Positions 32,911 through 41,551 of a stretch of 64,000 bases of DNA are shown here, in pieces (positions within the stretch are counted from its first letter, which is position 1; every line of letters begins with the position of its first letter). The translations under genes and the position numbers were made by a program. Where the stretch lies: the NCBI GenBank assembly GCA_001870995.2, contig MLAV02000003.1:1-64000 (forward strand), in the 5' to 3' direction. Origin of the DNA: Chitinophaga sp. CB10. Its GTDB lineage: Bacteria; Bacteroidota; Bacteroidia; Chitinophagales; Chitinophagaceae. Below the pieces are notes generated by a model that did no database searches, was not told the DNA's origin, and saw only the letters and a list, made by a program, of their open reading frames with translations.

Positions 32911-34158
32911 CTAAAAGGCCAACACATCTTTGTTGCCAAAACTTTCATAGGAAGAGGTGATCACCTTGTCCCCCGGCTGCAACCCTTCCAGCACCTCGAA
33001 ATAAAGCGGGTTTTTGCGGCCCAGCGTGATGTTCCGCTTCACGGCGCGCTTGCCGTCCTTATCAAGTACATACACCCAGTTGCCCCCCGTATCGGAGAAG
33101 AAACCGCCCAGCGGCAGCAGCACTGCCTCGGAAGATTTACCCAGCACCAGCCGGATCGGGGTGGACTGCCCGCGGCGAATGCCTGCCGGCGTTTCCTTTT
33201 CAAAGGTCAGGTCCGCCTGGAAGCGGCCGTTCTTCACCTCCGGATAAACCTTCGTTACCATCATATCATAGCTCTTGCCGTCAAATTCAAAGGTCGCCTT
33301 CAGCCCGGAAAATACCTGCGAAACATAGTGCTCATCAATATCCGCACGCAGCTTAAACCCGTTCAGGTCATCTATCTGCCCGATGTTCTGGCCGGCGGTG
33401 ATACTGGAACCTACTTCCACGTCAATGGAAGATAACTGGCCGGATACCGGGGCGCGTACAATCAGGCTGTTCAGGTTCTCCTTCATCAGCGCCAGGTTGC
33501 GCTGCGTTCTTGCCAGCGTGCCTTCCAGCTGCGCTATCTGGCGCACGGCATTTTCATCCTGGTAACGCTGGGATTCCAGCTGTATCTCCCTTTGCTTGAT
33601 CAGCCCTTCCAGCTCAATTTTGTTCTTGTTAAACTCCTGGCGCGCTACAATCTTTTCATCCACCAGCTGCTTGTTGCGGTCGTACAGGTCCTGCGCCGCG
33701 GCGATCTTCGCATCCATATCGTAGATCGTCTGCTGCATGGTAAACTTCTGCTGCCGGATAGAGAGCCGCGTGTTCTGCAACTCGTTCTGCAAACGGTATA
33801 TCTCCGTTTCATGGTTCACGAAATCCATCATCAGCCGCTGGTTGTCCAGCTTCAGGATGGAATCGCCGGCTTTTACCATGCTGCCCCCATCCAGGTATTT
33901 ATGGCTTACATAACCGCCTTCAATCGCATCCAGGCGGATGGTCTTCAGTGGCATCACTACAGCCGTTACCGCTATATAAACATCAAATGTTCCTTTCGTT
34001 ACCGGTGAAATGGTAATTTTATCCTTTTCCACATTGAGGGTAGCCCTGTGATCTGCAAAAATGAGGTTATATGCCAGTAACAGCACCGCTATACTGCCCG
34101 CCCCTATCCATAGGATGCGTTTCCTGGTCCAAAATTTCTTTTCTAATTTTCTGTCCAT
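32911..34158 (-). CDS. Efflux periplasmic adaptor (HlyD/MacA type), first gene of operon
   Basis: A 415-residue adaptor: N-terminal basic region and one membrane helix (RILWIGAGSIAVLLLAYNLIF), lipoyl half, long coiled-coil hairpin (about 90-190), second lipoyl half (LIVRAPVSGQLSSIDVEVGS), and beta-barrel/MP domains. The start at 34158 (MDRKLEKKFW) is preferred over 34218 because the sigma54-like promoter candidate (34190-34206) lies between them. Likely first gene of the efflux operon, followed by ATPase 2, ATPase 1, TolC and adaptor 1. Confidence 0.92.
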   Translation of the reverse strand: MDRKLEKKFWTRKRILWIGAGSIAVLLLAYNLIFADHRATLNVEKDKITISPVTKGTFDVYIAVTAVVMPLKTIRLDAIEGGYVSHKYLDGGSMVKAGDSILKLDNQRLMMDFVNHETEIYRLQNELQNTRLSIRQQKFTMQQTIYDMDAKIAAAQDLYDRNKQLVDEKIVARQEFNKNKIELEGLIKQREIQLESQRYQDENAVRQIAQLEGTLARTQRNLALMKENLNSLIVRAPVSGQLSSIDVEVGSSITAGQNIGQIDDLNGFKLRADIDEHYVSQVFSGLKATFEFDGKSYDMMVTKVYPEVKNGRFQADLTFEKETPAGIRRGQSTPIRLVLGKSSEAVLLPLGGFFSDTGGNWVYVLDKDGKRAVKRNITLGRKNPLYFEVLEGLQPGDKVITSSYESFGNKDVLAF

Positions 34159-34189
34159 GATTTGTTGGAAAGTTTGATGCCAGGAAGAA

Positions 34190-34206
34190 GTCAATGCATA
34201 TGCCAA
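34190..34206 (-). promoter_or_regulatory. Candidate sigma54 promoter of the efflux operon
   Basis: On the - strand TTGGCATATGCATTGAC matches TTGGCAC-N5-TTGCW except at the C before and the C of the -12 GC (here GA). The -24 GG and -12 TTG are 10 bases apart as required. It lies 32 bases before the ATG and opposite a divergent NtrC-family activator gene. The -12 GC mismatch lowers confidence. Confidence 0.45.
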
Positions 34207-34278
34207 TAACGTAACCAATTAACCAACAACAACTTAAAGCACTTTTCGCCAGTTAAATCTGTCCTGTTCCGCACAGCG

Positions 34279-34310
34279 TTTGTTCGCATTCGGACACTTT
34301 CAAATCTTTG
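34279..34310 (+). promoter_or_regulatory. Promoter of the sigma54 activator gene
   Basis: TTTG (34279-34282), 20 bases, AATCTTTG (34303-34310). The -7 box has A instead of T at its first position. A leader of about 55 bases follows. Confidence 0.5.
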
Positions 34311-34369
34311 CTTTTGTGCGGAGAAAAATTCTTTATTATTGTAGCCAATACCCACTCAATATCACCGCT

Positions 34370-35722
34370 ATGACCACAATGCAACAGGGGAAAATTCTGA
34401 TTATAGATGACGATGCAGATGTTTTACGCGCTGCACGCCTGCTCCTTAAACGCCATTTTGAACAGGTGGACTTCGAAAGGAATCCGCAGAAAATACCTTA
34501 CCTGATCAGCAACTTCGACTACGATGTGATCCTGCTGGATATGAACTTTACCCGCGACCTCAGTAGCGGCAAGGAAGGCTTTGAGTGGCTGGACCGGATC
34601 CTCGATATCAAACCCCAGTCAACAGTAGTGCTGTTTACCGCCTATGGCGATGTGGAAATGGCCGTACGCGCAATTAAAGCAGGAGCGGCGGACTTCGTAC
34701 TCAAACCCTGGGAAAATGAAAAACTGGTGGCCACTATACAATCGGCCTACGAAAAACACCTGGCCGCTACCGCCAAACCCGGAACCATACACGCCGCCGC
34801 CGGCGGGAACCTGCTCATAGGCAAAAGTCCCGCCATGCAGGAGGTATTTGAAACGGTATCGCGTGTAGCCGGTACGGATGCCAACATCCTGATCCTCGGG
34901 GAAAATGGTACAGGAAAGGATATGCTGGCCCGCCATATCCATCAGCAATCTCACCGGAAAGAAAAACCTTTTGTAAGTGTAGACCTCGGCGCAATTGCCG
35001 AAAGCCTGTTTGAGAGTGAGCTGTTCGGCCATGTAAAAGGCGCCTTCACCGATGCCCGGGACGACCGCAAAGGCCGGTTCGAAGAAGCCAGCGGCGGTAC
35101 CATCTTCCTGGACGAAATCGGAAACATCACCATGCCCTTCCAGGCCAAGCTCCTCACCGTCCTCCAAAACAGGAACGTGACCAAAGTGGGTTCCAATAAA
35201 CTGATCAATATCGACGTGCGGCTGATCTGCGCTACCAACAGGAACCTGCAGCAAATGGCCGCCCAGCAGCAGTTCCGCCAGGACCTCCTGTTCAGGATCA
35301 ACACCATCGAAATACACCTCCCTCCACTACGGGAACGCACAGACGATATTGTGCCGCTGGCAGAACATTTCCTGCAAATCTACCGGGATAAATACAAACG
35401 CCCGGTAAACAGCCTGAGCGACGCGCTGGTAACACAGCTGCTGAAATATGACTGGCCGGGCAATATCCGCGAACTGCAGCACGCCATTGAAAGGGCCGTG
35501 ATCCTCTCCCAGGGCAAAACCCTGCAACCCAAAGATGTTTTCACGAAAAACAACCAACCGAGCGACCAGCCCGCCGATACCGGCTACAACCTGGAAGACA
35601 TGGAAAGGAACATCATTACCCAGGCCATGAAAAAGTGCAGCGGCAATATCACAGAAGCCGCCAGGGAGCTGGGCTTGAGCCGCGCTGCCTTGTACCGCCG
35701 CCTGGAAAAATATAACATTTAA
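34370..35722 (+). CDS. Sigma54-dependent response regulator (NtrC family) with GAFTDA loop
   Basis: A 450-residue activator: receiver (about 7-125; IIDDD, Asp57 in VILLDMNF, TAYG, FVLKPWE), AAA+ domain (about 140-370; Walker A GENGTGKD, GGTIFLDEIGNI, arginine finger FRQDLLFRINT) and a Fis-type helix-turn-helix (NITEAARELGLSRAALYRRL). The sigma54-contact loop reads GAFTDA instead of GAFTGA; this variant recurs in Bacteroidota as I recall. Divergent from the efflux operon and followed 9 bases later by its kinase. Start at 34370; MQQGK at 34379 is an alternative. Confidence 0.94.
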   Translation: MTTMQQGKILIIDDDADVLRAARLLLKRHFEQVDFERNPQKIPYLISNFDYDVILLDMNFTRDLSSGKEGFEWLDRILDIKPQSTVVLFTAYGDVEMAVRAIKAGAADFVLKPWENEKLVATIQSAYEKHLAATAKPGTIHAAAGGNLLIGKSPAMQEVFETVSRVAGTDANILILGENGTGKDMLARHIHQQSHRKEKPFVSVDLGAIAESLFESELFGHVKGAFTDARDDRKGRFEEASGGTIFLDEIGNITMPFQAKLLTVLQNRNVTKVGSNKLINIDVRLICATNRNLQQMAAQQQFRQDLLFRINTIEIHLPPLRERTDDIVPLAEHFLQIYRDKYKRPVNSLSDALVTQLLKYDWPGNIRELQHAIERAVILSQGKTLQPKDVFTKNNQPSDQPADTGYNLEDMERNIITQAMKKCSGNITEAARELGLSRAALYRRLEKYNI

Positions 35723-35731
35723 CCGCGCGGT

Positions 35732-37072
35732 ATGAACAGGTTCAGTATCAACCTTTGTACGCGCGTCATACTGCTGGCGATGACCATCGTGGCAGGCGCC
35801 TGGCTGTTCTTTGGCTACAGCCGGATACTCGCCTACCTCTGTATTCCACTGGTGGCAGGCCAGATGTACGGCATCTACCATTACCTGAACCGCATCAACC
35901 GCAAACTGACGCTCTTCCTGGAATCCATCCGCTACCAGGATTTCTCCATCCGCTTCAGCAGCGATAATAAACTCGGCAAAAGCTTTCAGCAACTCAACCA
36001 GCAGTTCAACGAAGTGCTGGAAGCCTTCCGCCAAACCCGCGCAGAGAAGGAGGCCAACCTCAAATATATCGACGCCATCATCCAGCATATCAGCATCGGC
36101 GTGATCTCCTTTGACGCCGCCGGCAGAATTGAGCTGATCAACCCTGCCGCCTTTCGCCTGCTCAACATTTACCGGCTGCGGAACCTTTCCGAACTGAAAA
36201 CCTCGCATCCCGGGCTGGATGAGCTTTTGCTCCAACTGCCGTCGGGGAATAAATCCCTCTACGCCACCAAACAGCAACAACAGTTATCCATACACGCTAC
36301 CGCCCTGCGCTTGCAGGGCCGGCTGATCAAGCTGATCTCCATCCAGAACATCCATGCGGAACTGCAAAAGAAAGAGCTGGATGCCTGGCAGAACCTTACA
36401 AAAATCCTCCGCCATGAAATCATGAACTCCGTGACGCCCATCGTATCGCTCATCGGCACCATGCAGGAAATCGTAGCGGTGGACATCGCGCCCGGCGCCA
36501 GCAATGCGGAAGGCATTGCGGACCTGCAGGAAGCCCTGGATACGGTGGAGAGCCGCAGCAAGGGCATCATGAACTTTGTAAATGCTTACCGCGATTATAC
36601 GGCATTGCCGCAGCCGCAGTTTACAGTGGTCAACATCCGTTCGCTCGTTACGGCCGTGGCCAACCTCTTCCAGGCGGACCTGAAGCAGGCCGGCATTCAC
36701 TTCTCCCTGGAAATAAACATCCAGCAAACCGAAATACATGCGGATACCTCCCAGCTGCAAATGGTGCTGATCAACCTGGTGAAAAATGCCATGGACGCGC
36801 TGGAACATACGCCCAATCCTGCTATCAGCATGCGGGTGTACCAGCCCGGCACCGGCGTCCTGCATATCGAAGTAACGGATAACGGACCCGGCATCGACGA
36901 AGAGGCGATGGAAAAAATTTTTATTCCTTTCTTTACCACGAAAAAGAAAGGCTCCGGCATCGGGCTAAGTTTGTCGCAACAGATTATACAACTACACGGC
37001 GGGCAGCTGCGGGCCGGCAGTCCGTCCGCTAACGGTAACGGTTCTACGTTTTTTATCATCCTCAATATTTAA
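35732..37072 (+). CDS. NtrY-like sensor histidine kinase
   Basis: A 446-residue kinase partner of the upstream activator (9-base gap). Two N-terminal membrane helices (about 10-30 and 31-50), a HAMP-like stretch, a PAS domain (about 105-205; IDAIIQHISIGVISFDAAG), HisKA with His228 in LRHEIMNSVTPI and an ATPase domain (LINLVKNAMDALE, DNGPGI, GSGIGLSLSQQI). It has little periplasmic sequence, so it probably senses within the membrane or via PAS. The pair likely controls the efflux operon on the other side of the activator gene. Confidence 0.94.
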   Translation: MNRFSINLCTRVILLAMTIVAGAWLFFGYSRILAYLCIPLVAGQMYGIYHYLNRINRKLTLFLESIRYQDFSIRFSSDNKLGKSFQQLNQQFNEVLEAFRQTRAEKEANLKYIDAIIQHISIGVISFDAAGRIELINPAAFRLLNIYRLRNLSELKTSHPGLDELLLQLPSGNKSLYATKQQQQLSIHATALRLQGRLIKLISIQNIHAELQKKELDAWQNLTKILRHEIMNSVTPIVSLIGTMQEIVAVDIAPGASNAEGIADLQEALDTVESRSKGIMNFVNAYRDYTALPQPQFTVVNIRSLVTAVANLFQADLKQAGIHFSLEINIQQTEIHADTSQLQMVLINLVKNAMDALEHTPNPAISMRVYQPGTGVLHIEVTDNGPGIDEEAMEKIFIPFFTTKKKGSGIGLSLSQQIIQLHGGQLRAGSPSANGNGSTFFIILNI

Positions 37073-37076
37073 CCAC

Positions 37077-37790
37077 ATGATAGCGCCTCTCTTTCGTTCC
37101 AAATGGTTATTGGTGTATAGTTTTATTTTTTTGGGAGATATCATCTTCACTGCGCAGCAGTTGCCCGTTCCACGCTACATTACCAAACCATTGCTCACGG
37201 TCGTATTAGGTATGTACGTCCTGTCGGAAAGTGGCTTCATTAAACGCAGTTATCTGCCATTCCTCTTACTCGCGTTGTTGTTCTCCTTTACAGGGGATGT
37301 ATTGCTGATGTTCGACCAGCTGAACCCGGCTTATTTCCTCGGCGGACTTGGCAGCTTCTGGCTGGCCCATCTCATGTATATCGCCTTTTTCCTGAAGATA
37401 CGCTACAGCAATCCGCCGGTACCGCTGTGCAAGTATCCCTGGATATTTCTCAACGCCGCATTCCTCATCGGGTTCATTATTTACCTGTTGCCCTCCCTGG
37501 GCGACCTGAAGATTCCCGTAATCATTTACGCCATTACCATCTGCATTACCGTGCAAAGCAGCCTGCATGCGTTCCACCACGGCTGGCAGAAGGCCGGGCC
37601 CTATTGCGTAAGCGGCGCCGTCCTCTTCCTGCTGTCGGACAGTTTGATTGCCCTCGGCAAATTCGTAGCGCCCCTCCCGGCCAACGGCGTGCTGGTGATG
37701 ATCACCTACGGCCTTGCACAGTGGCTGCTGGTGACCGGCGCAGTCATGTATTTCAACCCTTTGCTGCAAAAGGAACACTCATCAATTTAG
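37077..37790 (+). CDS. Lysoplasmalogenase (YhhN family)
   Basis: A 237-residue polytopic membrane protein of the YhhN/TMEM86 family with about eight helices. Conserved blocks FTGDVLLMFDQLNPAYFLGG, SFWLAHLMYI and VLFLLSDSLIAL fit. TMEM86B hydrolyses the vinyl-ether bond of lysoplasmalogens; bacterial members are assigned the activity by homology, and whether this organism makes plasmalogens is unknown. It begins 4 bases after the kinase stop codon, so it may be co-transcribed with the regulator pair. Confidence 0.88.
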   Translation: MIAPLFRSKWLLVYSFIFLGDIIFTAQQLPVPRYITKPLLTVVLGMYVLSESGFIKRSYLPFLLLALLFSFTGDVLLMFDQLNPAYFLGGLGSFWLAHLMYIAFFLKIRYSNPPVPLCKYPWIFLNAAFLIGFIIYLLPSLGDLKIPVIIYAITICITVQSSLHAFHHGWQKAGPYCVSGAVLFLLSDSLIALGKFVAPLPANGVLVMITYGLAQWLLVTGAVMYFNPLLQKEHSSI

Positions 37791-37815
37791 CGCTATTAGC
37801 TTTCAGCTTAATTCG

Positions 37816-37823
37816 TACTTTTG
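37816..37823 (+). promoter_or_regulatory. -7 box of nadB promoter
   Basis: TACTTTTG ends 7 bases before the nadB ATG (37831). No good -33 element. A near-leaderless start is implied. Confidence 0.5.
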
Positions 37824-37830
37824 TTGCCTT

Positions 37831-39429
37831 ATGCAGCAAACAGATTTTCTTGTCATAGGATCCGGTATTGCAGGACTCACATATGCGCTGAAAGTATCGC
37901 AGCAGTGTCCTGACAAAAAGATTACCATCATTACCAAGAGCAGGGAAGATGAAACCAACACCAAGTATGCACAAGGTGGCGTGGCGGTAGTGAACGATCT
38001 GGAAAACGATAGCTTTGAAAAGCACATCGATGATACGCTGATCGCCGGCGACGGACTTTGCAATCCCCGCATCGTGGAGATCGTAGTAACGGAAGGGCCG
38101 GAAAGGGTCAACGAGATCATCGAATGGGGCGCCAACTTCGATAAAACGGCCAACGGGGATTTTAGCCTGGGCCGCGAAGGGGGGCACTCCGTCTTCCGCG
38201 TCATCCACCACAAGGATGTTACCGGCAAGGAAATCGAAAGAGCGCTGCTGGAAGCCATTCACCAGCGCCCCAATATTGAGCTGGTAACGCATTGCTTCGT
38301 GATTGACCTCATCACCCAGCACCACCTGGGTTACCTGGTCACCAAAGCAACCCCGGACATCGAGTGCTTCGGCGTGTATGTGCTGAACCGCAACACCAAC
38401 AAGATCGAAAAGATCCTGTCCAAAATAACCTTGCTGGCTACCGGTGGCAACGGCCAGGTGTACCGCAGCACCACCAACCCAACTATCGCTACCGGCGATG
38501 GCGTGGCAATGGTGTACCGCGCAAAAGGCCGGATCGAGAACATGGAATTTATCCAGTTCCACCCTACCGCCCTGTACCAGCCAGGCGTAAGCCCTTCCTT
38601 CCTGATCACCGAAGCCGTGCGCGGCGATGGCGGCATACTCCGCAATATCCACGGGGAGGATTTCATGCATAAATACGACCCGCGCCTGTCGCTCGCACCA
38701 CGCGATATCGTGGCCCGCGCTATCGACAGCGAAATGAAGATCACCGGTACGGAGTATGTGTACCTCGACTGCCGGCACATGGATATGGAGAAGTTTATCC
38801 ATCACTTCCCGAATATTTACGAAACCTGTAAGGCGGCCGGCATCGACGTGCGGGAGCAGATGATCCCCGTGGCCCCGGCGGCTCATTACAGCTGCGGCGG
38901 CATCAAGACCAACGAATGGGGACTCACCTCCATCCGCAACCTGTATGCCTGCGGGGAATGCGCCAGCACCGGTTTACACGGCGCCAACAGGCTCGCCTCC
39001 AACTCCCTGCTGGAAGCCATGGTATTTGCGCACCGCTGCTTCATGGACGCTACCAGCAAGATAGACAGCATCAATTTCAAGGAAAATGTGCCCGACTGGG
39101 ACGCACGCGGCACCACCGCCCCCAAGGAAATGATCCTCATCACCCAGAGCCTCAAGGAGCTGAAGCAGATTATGAGCGACTACGTAGGTATCGTGCGTAC
39201 CGATGTGCGTTTGGAAAGAGCCATCCGCCGCCTCGATATGCTCCACGAGGAAACGGAAGACCTGTACGAAAAAACCGAAGTATCTCCCCAGCTCTGCGAG
39301 CTAAGGAATATGATCACGGTAGGCTACCTGATCGTGAAAGGCGCCGCCTTCCGTAAGGAAAGCCGCGGCCTGCACTACAACACGGATTATCCGTATAAGT
39401 GCGAGCTGTTGCAGAATATAGTACTCTAA
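37831..39429 (+). CDS. nadB: L-aspartate oxidase
   Basis: NadB oxidises L-aspartate to iminoaspartate with FAD, the first step of de novo NAD synthesis. The 532-residue flavoprotein has the FAD-binding motif GSGIAGLTYALKV (residues 8-20), KYAQGGVAVV, the succinate-dehydrogenase-like substrate loop (AEAVRGDGG-like ITEAVRGDGG), FHPTAL, and the catalytic ANRLASNSLLEAMVF block with AAHYSCGGI. Length is normal. nadA and nadC are not in the window. Own promoter, single gene. Confidence 0.97.
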   Translation: MQQTDFLVIGSGIAGLTYALKVSQQCPDKKITIITKSREDETNTKYAQGGVAVVNDLENDSFEKHIDDTLIAGDGLCNPRIVEIVVTEGPERVNEIIEWGANFDKTANGDFSLGREGGHSVFRVIHHKDVTGKEIERALLEAIHQRPNIELVTHCFVIDLITQHHLGYLVTKATPDIECFGVYVLNRNTNKIEKILSKITLLATGGNGQVYRSTTNPTIATGDGVAMVYRAKGRIENMEFIQFHPTALYQPGVSPSFLITEAVRGDGGILRNIHGEDFMHKYDPRLSLAPRDIVARAIDSEMKITGTEYVYLDCRHMDMEKFIHHFPNIYETCKAAGIDVREQMIPVAPAAHYSCGGIKTNEWGLTSIRNLYACGECASTGLHGANRLASNSLLEAMVFAHRCFMDATSKIDSINFKENVPDWDARGTTAPKEMILITQSLKELKQIMSDYVGIVRTDVRLERAIRRLDMLHEETEDLYEKTEVSPQLCELRNMITVGYLIVKGAAFRKESRGLHYNTDYPYKCELLQNIVL

Positions 39430-39449
39430 GGCTATAGACTGGTTTTCAT

Positions 39450-39457
39450 TACCTTTG
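39450..39457 (+). promoter_or_regulatory. -7 box of acyltransferase promoter
   Basis: TACCTTTG, consensus TAnnTTTG, 11 bases before the ATG at 39469. No clear -33 box. Confidence 0.5.
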
Positions 39458-39468
39458 CTATCAATTTA

Positions 39469-40365
39469 ATGAAAGGCAGCATGTACTATATACTTCTGGT
39501 TATATTTTACGGAATTTCCCTACTGCCATTACGTGTGTTGTATCTGCTGAGTGACTTCCTTTACCTGCTGATATACCATGTGGTGGGATACAGGAAACAA
39601 GTAGTTTATGAGAATCTGAGGCAGGCATTTCCCGATAAATCCAACGCCGAAATTACCGGCATCGCCAAAAAATACTACCATAACCTTACGGATATGATGG
39701 TGGAAACCATCAAGCTGCTTACCATGAGCAAAAAGCAGCTGCAAAAGCGTTTCATCTGCGACCTCACCGTCCTGCGGGAACTCTATGCCAAAGGCAAAAG
39801 CTGCCAGATGCACCTGGGGCATAATTTCAATTGGGAGTGGGCCAACGTTTTCTGCATGCAGGGCGTGGATTTCCCCTTCCTGGTAGTGTACATGCCGCTG
39901 ACCAACAAAGCGGCGGACAGGCTCTTCCGGCATTTCCGGGAAAAAGCGGGTTCCATCCTGCTGCCGGCCAACGATATGGGCAACAGCATCAAACCCTGGC
40001 TGGATAAGCAATACCTCATTGCCCTGGTGGCCGATCAGAATCCCGGCAATCCCCGCAGCTGTTTATGGTACCCATTCCTGAACAAGATGACGCCTTTCTA
40101 CAAAGGGCCTGAAATGAGCGCCAAACGCCATAATATCCCCGTTGTATTCGTGGATATACGCAAGCCTAAGCGCGGCTACTATAACGCCACCTTACAGCTG
40201 CAGTTCGAAGACCCTGCCAGCGAGCCGCCAGGCAGGATCACGGAGAGCTTTGTACGATTCCTGGAAAAGAATATCCACGAGCAGCCGGAAGTATGGGTAT
40301 GGAGCCACAGGAGGTGGAAACACCGGTATGAGGATTATATCAGGGAAGATCATAAAAAGCAGTAA
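39469..40365 (+). CDS. Lysophospholipid/lipid A acyltransferase (LpxL-HtrB type)
   Basis: A 298-residue membrane-associated acyltransferase of the LpxL/HtrB class, adding a secondary acyl chain to lipid A or a related lipid. N-terminal helix (about 5-40), catalytic HX4E motif GHNFNWEWANV (His117, Glu122), PLTNKAADRLFRHFREKAG, LVADQNPGNPRS and PVVFVDIRKPKRG. Length fits the family. The precise lipid acceptor cannot be told. The ATG at 39469 is used; an internal ATG at 39481 is close by. Confidence 0.88.
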   Translation: MKGSMYYILLVIFYGISLLPLRVLYLLSDFLYLLIYHVVGYRKQVVYENLRQAFPDKSNAEITGIAKKYYHNLTDMMVETIKLLTMSKKQLQKRFICDLTVLRELYAKGKSCQMHLGHNFNWEWANVFCMQGVDFPFLVVYMPLTNKAADRLFRHFREKAGSILLPANDMGNSIKPWLDKQYLIALVADQNPGNPRSCLWYPFLNKMTPFYKGPEMSAKRHNIPVVFVDIRKPKRGYYNATLQLQFEDPASEPPGRITESFVRFLEKNIHEQPEVWVWSHRRWKHRYEDYIREDHKKQ

Positions 40366-40384
40366 CGCTGCTTACCATAAAGCA

Positions 40385-40407
40385 AAATGGGGCCAATGGC
40401 CCCATTT
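40385..40407. terminator. Bidirectional terminator
   Basis: 10-bp perfect stem AAATGGGGCC/GGCCCCATTT with loop AAT, between convergent acyltransferase and LysM genes. Confidence 0.85.
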
Positions 40408-40433
40408 CGTTTATACGGAAAGTATGTCAGTCT

Positions 40434-40808
40434 TTATGACGGGATCTTCAGCTTCTGGCCGGGGTGGATCAGGTTGGGATCCTTGATCTGGTCTTTATTT
40501 GCCTCGTAAATATCCTTCCAGGATACGCCCGGATAGTTTTTGGCAATTTTGCTCAGGTTATCCCCGGATTTCACTTCGTAGATCTTTTCTTCTTTTGCAG
40601 CGTCGGTGGCGGTGAGGTTCATCACCACGTCAGCGGAACGCATTTCAGGGTCCAGTTTTTCGTAGGTATCCCACAGCTGGTCCTTTACCGCAGCGGTGGT
40701 TGAACCATCAATGTAGAGTACATTATCCTGCTCTCTTACCTGCAGATCAGCAACACCGGCTGCTTTAGCCTGGTTTATCAGTTCCTGGTATTTGTCCTGT
40801 AAACTCAT
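40434..40808 (-). CDS. BON-LysM domain protein (Kbp/YgaU-like)
   Basis: A 124-residue protein with an N-terminal BON-like part (VADLQVREQDNVLYIDGSTT, about 18-70) and a C-terminal LysM domain (YEVKSGDNLSKIAKNYPG to HPGQKLKIPS, about 76-124). This resembles E. coli Kbp (YgaU), a cytoplasmic potassium-binding protein. No signal peptide is seen, so it is likely cytoplasmic. It follows the BON lipoprotein gene by 20 bases and is probably co-transcribed. Confidence 0.9.
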   Translation of the reverse strand: MSLQDKYQELINQAKAAGVADLQVREQDNVLYIDGSTTAAVKDQLWDTYEKLDPEMRSADVVMNLTATDAAKEEKIYEVKSGDNLSKIAKNYPGVSWKDIYEANKDQIKDPNLIHPGQKLKIPS

Positions 40809-40828
40809 GACAATAAGGATTTAAAGGG

Positions 40829-41314
40829 TTATTTAACTTTGATGTTATTCACAACTTTCTTAGGCCTGGATTCCTGCGCAGTACGTACAATCTTTTGCAG
40901 GTCTGATTTGGAGGCTGTTCCATCCAGCGTCACCACGCCATCTTTGATGGTAACGGAGATGCCGGAAAAACCTGCTGCTGCGTAAGCGGAATCGAGCGAG
41001 CGTTTCAGCAGATCGTCCGGGTTAATCACTACCGGAGCTGGGGCAGGTTCCGGCGCTTTGACCATGATTTTGTTATCCACAGACTTAACGCCTTTCACGT
41101 CCTTGAGCGCATCTTCTGCGGCGGAACGTGCGGCTTCATCGGATACTTCTCCGGAGAGGGTGACCACCCCGTTTTTAACATTCGCAGAGATGCCGGGGAT
41201 GGCGCTCAGTTTTTCATTAACTGCCTGTTGAATTTTGCTGTCAGAAGGTTTGCAGGCAAACATAAATACGCCCATAGATAAGATCAGGGCAACAAGTAAG
41301 GATTTTCTCTTCAT
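40829..41314 (-). CDS. Double-BON lipoprotein
   Basis: A 161-residue protein with a lipoprotein signal (MKRKSLLVALILSMGVFMFAC, Cys21), then two BON domains (about 24-84 and 95-160) with the recurrent pattern VVTLSGEVSD and VVTLDGTASK, joined by a Pro-Ala linker. BON domains bind membranes or phospholipid and occur in osmotic or envelope-stress proteins such as OsmY. It precedes the LysM gene in a likely two-gene operon. Confidence 0.92.
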   Translation of the reverse strand: MKRKSLLVALILSMGVFMFACKPSDSKIQQAVNEKLSAIPGISANVKNGVVTLSGEVSDEAARSAAEDALKDVKGVKSVDNKIMVKAPEPAPAPVVINPDDLLKRSLDSAYAAAGFSGISVTIKDGVVTLDGTASKSDLQKIVRTAQESRPKKVVNNIKVK

Positions 41315-41489
41315 GACTGGGTGTTTTTTTATCCATAGAAGTTAAGGATAAACCGCGGAATGGACAATTTTTTTGCGCTTTAACTTATTGTAAATCAACC
41401 TTACATATCCAATTAATCCGCAATATTAGAACTTGGGTTTATTTATTGGCCGTCACGGGAAAGGGAGGATAAGGCAAGCGGGTAAAAGA

Positions 41490-41529
41490 ACGGGAGTTAC
41501 CTGTTGCCGTGGCAACGGGTAACTCCCGT
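41490..41529 (-). terminator. Long terminator hairpin of the persulfide-dioxygenase gene
   Basis: 12-bp perfect outer stem (41490-41501 with 41518-41529) and 6-bp inner stem (41503-41508 with 41511-41516) with one mismatched pair between. On the - strand it ends in TTCTTTT. Confidence 0.85.
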
Positions 41530-41551
41530 GTGTATTCTTTGCAGAAAGGAA

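Noticed and set aside
35327..36280. 317-codon antisense frame spanning activator and kinase genes
   Set aside because: Crosses two real genes, with Gln/Val/Ala-rich low-information sequence.
37753..38886. 377-codon open frame antisense to nadB
   Set aside because: Shadow of nadB codons; nadB has all FAD and catalytic motifs.
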